Shown here: piece after piece, positions 1 through 7,899 of the stretch
Layout of the letters: every line of letters begins with the position of its first letter
Position numbering within the stretch: the first letter of the stretch is position 1
DNA from: a virus
Reading direction: 5' to 3' (one strand)
Virus record (IMG/VR): IMGVR_UViG_3300030118_000326
Span: 1-22,981 of that record
Length of the DNA: 22,981 bases
Notes under the pieces: model-generated
The model's input: only the letters and a program-made list of their open reading frames with translations
What the model was told of the DNA's origin: nothing
Database searches by the model: none
Position numbers and translations under genes: made by a program

Positions 1-423
1 AACTCCTGAAAAATCTGCAAGATCATATTTATTAAAACCAAAAGTTCTTTCGTCTATAACTGTATTTTGTTCTAGCTGTTCCCCATTTTTTAAGGTGATG
101 GTTCTAATTTGATCGCCAAGACCAAGCATCTTCATGCCCTCTGGTGTTAGGGCTAGTTGTCCCGAAGAATCTACTGCGTATTCATTACCAACATACTTAC
201 TAAGTATTTTTTCTCTTTCTACTTCGTTTTCCGCTAATCCTAGGTCAAATCTAAGTTGTGCGTCTTTTACTCCACTATCATAATTAAAAAAAAGATTATC
301 TGCTTGTGGCGCTAAAGTTCTTTCTGCGATTATGGCTTTTACTTTAGCTCTAGCTTCATCAGGAGAGTTAGCTTCGACCTCTAGTGATTCTGTATCAGTA
401 ACATTAACTTTATACCTTTGCAT
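1..423 (-). CDS. Large internal virion protein, N-terminal part (partial)
   Basis: The reading frame opens with ATG at 423 and stays open for 141 codons to the window edge, so the gene is cut off at its 3' end. It starts four bases after the TAG stop of the preceding gene (428-430), with only a weak AGTGAA upstream. The protein begins MQRYKVNVTD and continues with a charged helix (SPDEARAKVKAIIAER), then a segment containing EKILSKYVG, a short strand-rich stretch with LTPEGMKMLG, and DLADFSG at the edge. From memory this layout resembles the first 150 residues of very large internal virion (ejection) proteins in marine podovirus-like phages. Its place after three other internal-protein candidates fits. 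The name is an inference from layout; the open frame itself is certain. Confidence 0.6.
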   Translation of the reverse strand, partial: MQRYKVNVTDTESLEVEANSPDEARAKVKAIIAERTLAPQADNLFFNYDSGVKDAQLRFDLGLAENEVEREKILSKYVGNEYAVDSSGQLALTPEGMKMLGLGDQIRTITLKNGEQLEQNTVIDERTFGFNKYDLADFSGV

Positions 424-427
424 TTCA

Positions 428-2320
428 CTAATAATTTATTTCTTGTATTTTTTTTATTATTTCTGCAGCTTTTTCAGCATCTTTAAAAGTATTAGTAGGA
501 TCAAAATTTATAGCATCTTGCATAGCTTTTGAATGATTCAAAGCTCTTCCTTGTCCAAACTCACCAGCTTCTTGTAAGAAAGAAAAATTTGTTTCCATAT
601 TATTTCTGTATCTATTCATACTGTCTAAAAGTGTCTGCCTAGAAGCTTTTAATTTTTTTTCAACAATTTTTGGGTTAGTAAAAAGATCAAAAGAACCAAA
701 AACTTCTTTAACTATATCCCTATCTAAATTAGAAATGGTTCTTCCTGATTCGCCAAGTATGTCTTTAATCTTTTGGTTTCTTAAAACATTAAGTATTGAT
801 GCTACTTGACTTGCAGCACTAGGATCTCTTTTAACACCAGCAGCTGCAAATGCACTATCTTTAATAATATCAAACTTACCTTTTAAACCTCCAAGCTGTG
901 CAGCCCCTTGTTCTTTTGCTTTTTCTACATATTCTAGAACTTCATTTATTAAAGCTACGGCAGCTCTAGCACCTGAAAAATTACCAGCGTTTTCATTAAA
1001 ATCTATTGATGCTTCTTTAATAGTTTTCAAATCCCTTATCGATGGGCCAGTATCTTTGCCTGTTTGTTTGATTTGTTCTTTTCTTAATTCTATTTCTGCT
1101 TCAGCTTCAGCTGCACGTTTTGCTGTTTCAGAATCTACAAAGTCTGCTGTACCTAAAGGTATGCCCATAAATGATCCAGTCCTTACTAATTGCTTACCCA
1201 TACTGCCTAAAAAGTCTTTGAATTTTTGACCGCCAAAAGTATCTGCAATAGCTAAATCTTTTATGTATTTATCTTCGTCAGCTAAAAATTGATTTCTTTG
1301 CTCTTGAGTCAGCTCAAAAGTAGTATCGTCTAAATCTTCTCTAATCCTATCTTCTTTTTCTTTTTTAGTTAATGTAGATCTATCCACTTTATCTAATGCA
1401 GCTTGTGCCTCACCCTCTTTTATTCTTCGCTCTAAATCAGCTTGGGTATCTACATCAGGGGGAAGCTCATCAACACTATCTTGTGTTTCAATAGTGTTAG
1501 CAGCTATAGTTTCTGTTGGTAATTCTTCAGATACATCAGCTTCCATTTGAGTTTGAGAAGGGACATCTAAATCATCTATTTCGCTTTGTAATCTAGCAGC
1601 TCTGAAAAGATCATCTAAAGATTTTTTGCTTCTAAAACCACTTTGCAAAGCTTCTCCAATATTTTTACCTTCATCTGCTATTGGTGAAGTAAAAAAATCA
1701 TCAATTTTTTTAAAAGGCTCAACTTCATCCCTAGCAATTTTTCTTCTCATATCTCTTGCTCTTTCAGGACTAAATATCGCTAAAAAATCAGGATTGTTTT
1801 TAGCCATATAACCTAATTTTCGATACAAATTCATTAACTCTTCACCACCCTCTACTAAAACATCTTTAGCCATTCTGTAAGGAATTAGTGGATTTCTGTG
1901 CAAATCTCTTATACCCCCTCTATTTTCTAAAGCTTGGCTTATTATTCTTTCTACATTACTACCTAAAAGAACATCAGGACTATTTAACATGCCATAAACA
2001 TCTAAAGTAAAGTAACTATCGCCATTAACTATATTTGATAAATACGAAGGATCGACAGTAATAATTTCACCAGTAGATAGTCTTATTTGGTTTTCGCCTA
2101 ATCCTGAATCTGTAATTACTTCAGGGGTATTTGTTACCACATTATCAATAATGGGATTTACTTCAAACTCAGGTCTTTCAAAACTACCAATACCTATTTC
2201 AGCAGTAGGAGGTGGCATGTTCATTTGTGGTCTTGCTCCGCCTCCGCTTTCACCAATAACAGTAACATCAGGACTTACTGCTGAAGTTTGTCGAAACATA
2301 TTTCTATCAAAAATTGACAT
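428..2320 (-). CDS. Probable internal virion / ejection protein, 630 aa
   Basis: The start is fixed by a TAATG overlap with the stop of the upstream gene. No catalytic motif is visible. Residues 1-60 are Pro/Gly-rich. The middle is strongly acidic and helical (around residues 240-350, many Asp/Glu/Lys and Gln, likely coiled coil), followed by a long charged helical region (AAEAEAEIELRKEQIKQTGK) and a helical C-terminus that ends in EKAAEIIKKIQEINY. Long, soluble, helix-rich proteins placed between the tail nozzle and a giant last gene are typical of podovirus internal core or ejection proteins, which leave the virion with the DNA. I cannot name a family; the role is inferred from composition and gene order. 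Confidence 0.6.
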   Translation of the reverse strand: MSIFDRNMFRQTSAVSPDVTVIGESGGGARPQMNMPPPTAEIGIGSFERPEFEVNPIIDNVVTNTPEVITDSGLGENQIRLSTGEIITVDPSYLSNIVNGDSYFTLDVYGMLNSPDVLLGSNVERIISQALENRGGIRDLHRNPLIPYRMAKDVLVEGGEELMNLYRKLGYMAKNNPDFLAIFSPERARDMRRKIARDEVEPFKKIDDFFTSPIADEGKNIGEALQSGFRSKKSLDDLFRAARLQSEIDDLDVPSQTQMEADVSEELPTETIAANTIETQDSVDELPPDVDTQADLERRIKEGEAQAALDKVDRSTLTKKEKEDRIREDLDDTTFELTQEQRNQFLADEDKYIKDLAIADTFGGQKFKDFLGSMGKQLVRTGSFMGIPLGTADFVDSETAKRAAEAEAEIELRKEQIKQTGKDTGPSIRDLKTIKEASIDFNENAGNFSGARAAVALINEVLEYVEKAKEQGAAQLGGLKGKFDIIKDSAFAAAGVKRDPSAASQVASILNVLRNQKIKDILGESGRTISNLDRDIVKEVFGSFDLFTNPKIVEKKLKASRQTLLDSMNRYRNNMETNFSFLQEAGEFGQGRALNHSKAMQDAINFDPTNTFKDAEKAAEIIKKIQEINY

Positions 2321-3333
2321 TAATAAATTAATCCTCTTGAATCTGTTTGTTGTGGATTATATATATTAACTGCTGGAGTCATTTGTGGTTGTTGATTCTG
2401 ATTTTGATTTGTTGAATATACAGTTGGATCTTGCGGTCTTTGTGCAAATGTATTTATGTTTGGCATGAATTGCGAGAAAGTATTTAAGAAGCTTCCAAGA
2501 CCAACAGCCCTAGGATCAGGTGCTCTGCCAAACTGAGAAGTTATGTTTGCAGTCGTAGGAGAATAAGATGGCAATATTGTCGATAAGATTCGCATAGTTT
2601 CTAAAGGATCATTTCTTTGTGCAGTTGCTCTATTAAATTCTGCTGCGCTTCTTATATCGTCTAATTTTCTTTGTGTGCTGCCAAGACCTAATAAATTCTG
2701 AATACCAGTTTGCGTTAATCTTTGCGTGTCGCCAGCAAGATCTCTAAAATCACCAAACAGATTTCTTCTGTCTGTAATCTCATCTCTAAGTCTAGATATA
2801 GAATCTCTATAACCAGCTTGGCGTATGCCAGCAAGTTCTTTACCTAAACCTCTACTAAATTCCTCTAATCTGTCTTGTGCTCCTAGTCTAGCTCTAGAAC
2901 CAAAAGCAGACTCACCAGCACCTAAAGCGTTAAATCTTCTTTGGTTTTCAGACATATCAAAAGCTTTTACAGCGTCTTTTGTATATTGGTCAATAACCGC
3001 TTGTTGATAGGGATCTTCAAACTTTTTGTAAGCAAAAGGATCTTGTAGATCTCTTATAGCACTAAGTTGATCTTCACCAGACGTTAAGAATCTTTCAAAA
3101 TTACCTATACCACTTCTAAGTCGATCTAAGCCAGCTTGTTCTAAATCAGTAAGATCTGCAAATTTTTGTTCTGGTAAAGGAGTTTCAAATCTTTTTCTAG
3201 CTATTTGTTGGAGTTGATTAATAAAACCTGGAGTCTCTTCTGTACCAAAGAAAAGACTTCTTAGATAAGGATCGCCTACTGTATCAACTACTTGTTGATT
3301 TGGCCTTAATATTGGTCTGCTGTAAATAGCCAT
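2320..3333 (-). CDS. Probable internal virion protein, 337 aa
   Basis: The ATG overlaps the previous stop as TAATG and its own stop overlaps the next start in the same way, so it is embedded in a coupled block. The protein is Arg/Asp/Gln-rich and mostly helical. A central segment (about residues 120-235) with ENQRRFNALGAGES, RLEEFSRGLGKELAG and RRNLFGDFRDLAGD looks like long amphipathic helices. The last 50 residues are low-complexity Asn/Gln/Pro. There is no signal peptide or membrane span. The pattern of N-terminal Pro-rich start, helical core and disordered Q/N tail fits a soluble internal virion protein. The function is inferred from position between two other such candidates; no catalytic motif is seen. 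Confidence 0.6.
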   Translation of the reverse strand: MAIYSRPILRPNQQVVDTVGDPYLRSLFFGTEETPGFINQLQQIARKRFETPLPEQKFADLTDLEQAGLDRLRSGIGNFERFLTSGEDQLSAIRDLQDPFAYKKFEDPYQQAVIDQYTKDAVKAFDMSENQRRFNALGAGESAFGSRARLGAQDRLEEFSRGLGKELAGIRQAGYRDSISRLRDEITDRRNLFGDFRDLAGDTQRLTQTGIQNLLGLGSTQRKLDDIRSAAEFNRATAQRNDPLETMRILSTILPSYSPTTANITSQFGRAPDPRAVGLGSFLNTFSQFMPNINTFAQRPQDPTVYSTNQNQNQQPQMTPAVNIYNPQQTDSRGLIY

Positions 3334-4484
3334 TATGCGTAACCCTCGTTGTATTTTTCAAAAGTTTTCATTAATTTCATCATATTTTTTGCACCTTTTT
3401 TTCTACTTGGTTTACCAGTAGGAGTGAGACATAACACTCCTTTTTCTTTGTGCGTTTTGTCTGGGCTTATTTTATAACCGCCTAATCCTTTGTTGGCAGA
3501 AGCAGTCATAACAAACTCACCATCGGACAACATAGCTGGTATATCATCAGAAGTTCCAGTTCCTGGGCCTTCAGATTCTCCACCATCTCTCATATCTAAA
3601 ACTTCTCCGCCTTCAGCAAAACCAAGATCAAAACCACCTTTACCAAAGGTGCTACCTAATTTTAAATCTGGTCTTAAAGTATCTCTTACATCTTCAAGAG
3701 GATTGTCTCTTTCTTTTTTAGCTGCTAAATAACTTAATATGCCAGCTGGTACTGCTAAACCAGCAGCAGCTCCCATACCTTTGTTATAAAAATTTTGTAA
3801 TCTTTGTTGGTTATAAATATCATCCTCACCCGTAATATTACTTACTAATTGCATCAAAGGATTATTTTGACCTAAACTCATAATACCTGATTGATTACTT
3901 ACATTTTGACTAAGACCACTAAAAGGGTTTATGGCTTTTTTAAAAGAATCAAAAGAAGAAAAAGGATTGCTACCAACTGGTACATTAGGAGCCATTCCAG
4001 GTCTTAATCCGCCAGCTAATCCTCCTAAAGTTCCAGTTAAAGCTCCTGCTAAACCAGATTTTAGTCCTCCACCACTAGCTAATCCTGATAATCCACCACT
4101 TAATGCCATAGATGCAAGTGGCCCTAAACCTGGTATAAACATAGCTCCTATAGGCGCTAATGTTTTGAATAAATCACTTTTTACAACTTTTTTTACTAAG
4201 CCTGTTTGTGCTTTGACTACTTTTTTTACTGGCTTGATTATTTTTTTTACTAATTTTTTGAGAAAAAACTCAGGTAAACCAGAATAAGGATTTATACTAT
4301 TAGAACTGCCAACAACATAATTAGCTGGATTTATACCAGCATCAAGCATATCTTTAAATATCTGTCTTTTAGTAGCTAATGATATAGCTAATGGCGGAAT
4401 AACCATTTCCCCATCAGCAACATGTGCAATTTTGTTATCTTCGAATCTTCCTAAACTTGCAAGACCACTTATTTGTTCATTCAT
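3333..4484 (-). CDS. Putative membrane-active internal virion protein with DGE(F/M)V motifs, 383 aa
   Basis: The gene starts 30 bases after its upstream neighbour and overlaps the next start as TAATG. Residues 74-107 are a cationic amphipathic run (FLKKLVKKIIKPVKKVVK and on). Residues 109-162 are a Gly/Ala/Leu-rich hydrophobic stretch rich in GxxxG spacing (GGLSGLASGGG, GGLAGG), and 236-255 is a second hydrophobic patch. Residues 22-30 read VADGEMVIP and residues 318-328 read MLSDGEFVMTA, apparently two copies of one motif. The second follows GPGTGTSDDIPA, a stretch I recall from many phage virion proteins. The C-terminus is basic. The composition suggests insertion into the host membrane during DNA ejection, with the DGE motifs as possible assembly tags. 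This is inference; nothing here is catalytic. Confidence 0.6.
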   Translation of the reverse strand: MNEQISGLASLGRFEDNKIAHVADGEMVIPPLAISLATKRQIFKDMLDAGINPANYVVGSSNSINPYSGLPEFFLKKLVKKIIKPVKKVVKAQTGLVKKVVKSDLFKTLAPIGAMFIPGLGPLASMALSGGLSGLASGGGLKSGLAGALTGTLGGLAGGLRPGMAPNVPVGSNPFSSFDSFKKAINPFSGLSQNVSNQSGIMSLGQNNPLMQLVSNITGEDDIYNQQRLQNFYNKGMGAAAGLAVPAGILSYLAAKKERDNPLEDVRDTLRPDLKLGSTFGKGGFDLGFAEGGEVLDMRDGGESEGPGTGTSDDIPAMLSDGEFVMTASANKGLGGYKISPDKTHKEKGVLCLTPTGKPSRKKGAKNMMKLMKTFEKYNEGYA

Positions 4485-4514
4485 CTTGTTATTTTATTAT
4501 AAGCATTAGTGGGA

Positions 4515-4850
4515 CTACAACTCTATTATTATGCCACCACTACGTTTTACGTCTATTTTCAACGTACCTACTGAGCCAAGCAGTTCAAAACCAGCACCCG
4601 CTACGGTAGGTTCTGTTAACTGAACAAATCTGTTGCCTATATAAGCTTGTAAAGAGCCAACAGTTGTATTCCATATTACATCACCTTCTTGGAAATCTAA
4701 AGAACTTATTTCGCTATCTGTATAGTGTGGAGTCCTATCAGGATCGAAGGTGCCTATATTTAATTCAAGTAATCTAACTAATCTATTGTATAAATCTGGC
4801 GAGACATCTCTTGTGGCTAAAGGTAGAGCAGTTTTGATTAATCTTGTCAT
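4515..4850 (-). CDS. Small conserved virion-type protein next to the tail nozzle, 111 aa
   Basis: The ATG at 4850 overlaps the stop of the 620-aa tail protein as TAATG, so the two are probably made together. The N-terminal 35 residues (ending RLVRLLELNIG) look helical. The rest is strand-rich, with FQEGDVIWNTTVGSLQAYIG followed by a C-terminal strand VKRSGGIIIEL. I recall similar NTTVGxLQxY segments at the tips or hinges of small phage tail proteins, but cannot name a family. Its coupling to the nozzle gene suggests a neck or tail accessory role; this is inference. Confidence 0.55.
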   Translation of the reverse strand: MTRLIKTALPLATRDVSPDLYNRLVRLLELNIGTFDPDRTPHYTDSEISSLDFQEGDVIWNTTVGSLQAYIGNRFVQLTEPTVAGAGFELLGSVGTLKIDVKRSGGIIIEL

Positions 4851-6712
4851 TAGCGTCTGCCATCTGTTTGCACATCTAGTCTTGTATCACCTAATCTCCA
4901 ACCCACACCATTATTACCTGAATCACCATCATTTGATTTGATTTTAAATACCACTTGCCTACCTCTACCCCTAATGTGTGATTGTTTTGTTGTAGGCGAT
5001 ACTGTAGAAGTAGCAACTGAAGAAAGACTATCGCCAGGGAAGTTTCTCACTTTGGTTTCTATATTTACATTAGTCGAAGTATCAGAGGTTAGAAACTTAA
5101 CATCAGGTATTAATCTTCTTAGAAAAGAAAAGCTTTCTCCATCTTGTATATCTAAATCACCTGATTCAATAAATACATTTTGCATCTCGCTACCGTCATC
5201 ATTAAATCCTACTTCGTGTTGATATAAGTAATTATTACCTGTAGCTTGTGGATAAGCTGAAACACCAATATCTAACCAAGCTGTTCTTGTTAACTGTCCA
5301 TAATACCAAACCCCTTCTTGATAATTATAAATGACATATCTATCTATTTCCTGAGATGAGCTAGATGGATAAAACCAACCTATTTCAGAATGCTTTTTAT
5401 TTGTAAAAGCGAAAGTTTTCAGTCTTTGCTCTGTATTGAAATCAGAAAATACATAATTTTTAACTGTACAAGGTAGTTCGCTAACGGATCCTTTATATAC
5501 ATAAAAAGCATCTTTACCCATAAAATAAACACCCTCAGGGCCATTAATACAAGCATTAGGGCCTATAAGTCCTGTAGCTTCATCAATAAGGTTAATAGCA
5601 AAAACCAAAGGTGGCCCAATATTTGTCATACTATAAATAGAAGTATCTGTAAAAATTATAATTTCTTGTCTTGATTTAATACCGCCAACTATTTGTGAAC
5701 CTGATGAAAGTCTTACACTACCAGCTGTATTAGTGCTTCTTGGCTCAAAATCTAATAAATCTTCAGAAGAAGAAAAAGCAACCAACATAGGATCTAAAGA
5801 GCCAGTTCTTGCACCAGCTGAAATTGGGTCTGCACCTAGTACTATTAAATGTCTGTTAGTCTCAGAAGTTAAAACTTGTATGGCTTTAGTAGGAACTAAA
5901 TTAGCTCCAGTTATTGAGCTTAATTCTTGAGCTCTTGTGCCTGTACCTGATGATTCGTCCCATCTAAATATGCCACCCCCTCTAACAGCCATTACTAAAT
6001 CTTCACCATAGTTATCTTGCGACCATATTCTTAGTTGATTTGCAGAAGATAGTGGACTAGAAGATCCCCACCCCCCTGCACTCCAAGCACCTGAACCCCA
6101 ACCAGTACCATCTACAAATACATCTAGACCAGTTACTATTTGATATACGCCATTTGCACTACCGCTTGTATTATCGCTAGAAGTTGCTGTTACTGCATTA
6201 CCGCTAGTATCGACTGCATTTATAAAATACTCATTACCGTTTGTAGTAGATATAGATTGTATTTGGTACTCTTGATTTAAAACTGTAGCAGTTATTGCTC
6301 CGCCTAAAGTACTAGCTCCGCTAAAGGTTACAAAATCATTAGGGTTAGCGCCATGATTATTATCTGTAACTTTAATAGAACTTGAACCATCTGCTACTTT
6401 GGTAAAAGTTATAGATCCTGATACTGTTCTTCTTATGGGAGTTATATCTTCAAAAGTGTTACCTGATTGTATGTAAAATTTTAAATGTGTACCTATACCT
6501 AAATATTTACTACCATCTAAAGAAATCCAATTAAATATAGATCTTGCAGTACCTTTGAATGTAGCTGATAAAAGTTTCGCCCAACCGCCAAATTTTTCAG
6601 GTAAACCCATCCTAAATCTCACTAAGTTACAATCGAACCAACCTCCTTCATTAGAATAAGAAGTGCCCTCTCTATCTATACCTGGTTTGAATTTATATTT
6701 AATTAAAGCCAT
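4850..6712 (-). CDS. Tail nozzle / DNA-stabilisation protein candidate, 620 aa
   Basis: The protein opens with MALIKYKFKPGIDREGT and then GGWFDCNLVRFRMGLPEKFGGW, an N-terminal pattern I associate with podovirus tail hub or nozzle proteins (P22 gp10-like, T7 gp12-like). The body is almost entirely beta-strand with repeating blocks (LGIGTHLKFYI, YFMGKDAFYVYKG, RYVIYNYQEGVWYYGQL), as expected for a beta-propeller. There is no signal or membrane segment. Such proteins close the lower end of the short tail and hold the packaged DNA. The start overlaps the last 14 bases of the nuclease gene. It lies more than 10 kb from the adaptor genes with which it would assemble. The family assignment is from memory of sequence style and needs profile confirmation. 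Confidence 0.65.
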   Translation of the reverse strand: MALIKYKFKPGIDREGTSYSNEGGWFDCNLVRFRMGLPEKFGGWAKLLSATFKGTARSIFNWISLDGSKYLGIGTHLKFYIQSGNTFEDITPIRRTVSGSITFTKVADGSSSIKVTDNNHGANPNDFVTFSGASTLGGAITATVLNQEYQIQSISTTNGNEYFINAVDTSGNAVTATSSDNTSGSANGVYQIVTGLDVFVDGTGWGSGAWSAGGWGSSSPLSSANQLRIWSQDNYGEDLVMAVRGGGIFRWDESSGTGTRAQELSSITGANLVPTKAIQVLTSETNRHLIVLGADPISAGARTGSLDPMLVAFSSSEDLLDFEPRSTNTAGSVRLSSGSQIVGGIKSRQEIIIFTDTSIYSMTNIGPPLVFAINLIDEATGLIGPNACINGPEGVYFMGKDAFYVYKGSVSELPCTVKNYVFSDFNTEQRLKTFAFTNKKHSEIGWFYPSSSSQEIDRYVIYNYQEGVWYYGQLTRTAWLDIGVSAYPQATGNNYLYQHEVGFNDDGSEMQNVFIESGDLDIQDGESFSFLRRLIPDVKFLTSDTSTNVNIETKVRNFPGDSLSSVATSTVSPTTKQSHIRGRGRQVVFKIKSNDGDSGNNGVGWRLGDTRLDVQTDGRR

Positions 6713-7130
6713 TTTTTATTTTATTAAGAGCATCTTGCAAACTTTCTTTTGAATCAATGTTTTTCATAAGCGAGTCTTTAAAAGTTATTTTTGTTCTTTT
6801 GCCATCCTTAAAAATTTTAAATATTATTGTATTGTATTCCAAACAATAAAAAGCATAAAGGTCAACCATACCTTTTTTATAGTCTCTAAGCTTTGTATTA
6901 GCCCCTCTACGCATGTCAAAACACCAGTTTACTCTTTTATGAGTTTTATGACACATTTTCTTCTTAGAGCAGGTTTTTACTTGGCACTTGTACATAATGT
7001 CATTTATTTCAAATATTATGTCAGCATGACTACCATGTGGTAAAACGTGTACTGTATCGCTTTCTAAACTTAAAAAACTAGCTACAGCGTATTCGCCAGA
7101 TCTTCCAATACGTTCTGTTTGGCGAGTCAT
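6699..7130 (-). CDS. PD-(D/E)XK-type nuclease, 143 aa
   Basis: Visible motifs are E13 in GRSGEYAVASFL, D37 in HADIIFE, and Q50-V-K52 (CQVKTC). This E...D...QxK order is that of the PD-(D/E)XK fold in which the motif Glu is replaced by Gln, as in the family that includes the I-Ssp6803I homing endonuclease. A downstream block with Y84 and D90 (DYKKGMVDLYAF) also fits that family. Residues C49, C54, C60, H61, H64 and C70 are clustered and could bind a metal; that is only a possibility. The gene starts 2 bases after the lysozyme stop and runs into the nozzle gene. A role in host DNA degradation, packaging or homing-like transfer cannot be told apart from sequence alone. Confidence 0.7.
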   Translation of the reverse strand: MTRQTERIGRSGEYAVASFLSLESDTVHVLPHGSHADIIFEINDIMYKCQVKTCSKKKMCHKTHKRVNWCFDMRRGANTKLRDYKKGMVDLYAFYCLEYNTIIFKIFKDGKRTKITFKDSLMKNIDSKESLQDALNKIKNGFN

Positions 7131-7132
7131 AT

Positions 7133-7555
7133 TTAAAAAGGGTATTCATCAGACTCCATCATCTTAGAAAGCCTAACAGCTCTTTGACCAACTTGGCCAG
7201 CCCATTTACTGTTTAACATTTCTTCTGAGGCTTTAGTAAAATTTTTGTTTTTAATATGTTCAAGCGTCTTTTCAAATTTAAACAATCTGTTCCCCATATT
7301 AAAATACATATCAATCAAAACAGTTTTTCTTACTTCTGATAGATCTGAAAAAAAATTTAATTTATTTTGCAAAACAATTACAGATTTATCTACATCATTT
7401 TTAAGTAGATATTCTGCTTCTTCTTCTGTTATACCTCCTCCTAATTTTTTATCAATAAGCCTACCAAAACCAATAGTTTTGTAACCTTCACTACAATCAT
7501 AACAATGGCTCACAAAGCCTTCATGTAGCTTCAATAAATTGATAAGTTCTTGCAT
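7133..7555 (-). CDS. Endolysin, T4-type lysozyme (GH24) with Cys in the catalytic Asp position
   Basis: Hydrolyses the MurNAc-GlcNAc bond of peptidoglycan at the end of infection. The N-terminal catalytic region HEGF...YDCSEGYKTIGFGR aligns directly with T4 lysozyme DEGL...YKDTEGYYTIGIGH. That gives E12 as the acid, C21 where T4 has D20, and T27 for T26, so the spacing E-x8-C-x5-T is kept. Cys at this place is known to be functional in some relatives (for example P1 Lyz). A second Cys, C18, lies three residues before it. At 140 aa it is slightly shorter than T4 lysozyme (164). There is no signal peptide or N-terminal anchor, so it should need a holin, and two small membrane proteins are encoded immediately upstream. 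Confidence 0.92.
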   Translation of the reverse strand: MQELINLLKLHEGFVSHCYDCSEGYKTIGFGRLIDKKLGGGITEEEAEYLLKNDVDKSVIVLQNKLNFFSDLSEVRKTVLIDMYFNMGNRLFKFEKTLEHIKNKNFTKASEEMLNSKWAGQVGQRAVRLSKMMESDEYPF

Positions 7556-7765
7556 TTAAAAAAAGATAACTTTTGTTAAAAATCCAGTTATTCCTAAAAA
7601 TATAGTGAGAGAGAAAATTAAACTATTTCTAATTAATTTATTCAGAGAAGTTATACCATTTTCTATATTTTCTAATCTTCTCCAATTTTCTCGCCAACGC
7701 TGTTCACAAGCGGCTTCATGTGCTGAAAGTCTTTTGTCAACTTCGTTTACAGTTGATCTTGCCAT
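7556..7765 (-). CDS. Holin-like small membrane protein, 69 aa
   Basis: The start at 7765 overlaps the stop of the 44-aa gene as TAATG and has a clear AAGGAG about 8 bases upstream. Residues 1-46 are charged and helical (DKRLSAHEAACEQRWRENWRRLENIE, probably coiled coil). Residues 48-69 form one hydrophobic span that reaches the C-terminus. This architecture, with a cytosolic coil plus a C-terminal anchor just before the endolysin, matches XhlA-like phage lysis proteins and other accessory holins. It may be the holin itself or a partner of the 44-aa protein. Assignment rests on topology and position, not on a recognised signature. Confidence 0.65.
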   Translation of the reverse strand: MARSTVNEVDKRLSAHEAACEQRWRENWRRLENIENGITSLNKLIRNSLIFSLTIFLGITGFLTKVIFF

Positions 7766-7899
7766 TAAAAATAACTCCTTAAATTATCCCAATACTCTTT
7801 GATTTTCTCTTCTAGAGCTTTGTTAGTATAAGGAGCAAAAGCTTTTAATAAAAATTTACCAATTACTAAAAAAAATACTATCCAAATAATAATTTCCAT
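7765..7899 (-). CDS. Tiny membrane protein, possible holin or lysis accessory, 44 aa
   Basis: This short gene fills the space between the fibre chaperone and the holin-like gene. Its ATG directly abuts the upstream TAA (7900-7902) and its own TAA overlaps the next ATG. The product starts MEIIIWIVFFLVIGKFLLKAF, a single membrane span at residues 2-21, and continues with a charged helical tail containing ALEEKIKEYW and ending in LRSYF. The gapless packing and coupling on both sides argue that it is a real gene. Its place at the head of the lysis cassette suggests a role in membrane permeabilisation, but single-span peptides of this size are too generic for a firm call. Confidence 0.6.
   Translation of the reverse strand: MEIIIWIVFFLVIGKFLLKAFAPYTNKALEEKIKEYWDNLRSYF

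Noticed and set aside
4485-4514. TATAAT at 4496-4501 as a promoter for the internal virion genes
   Set aside because: There is no -35 at a proper distance and the leader would be only a few bases; such hexamers are expected by chance in AT-rich gaps. TATAAT in the gaps at 9296-9332 and 12663-12688 was set aside for the same reason.
7765-7899. Intergenic spacer between fibre chaperone and holin-like gene
   Set aside because: It is better read as a 44-aa coupled gene, listed as a feature.
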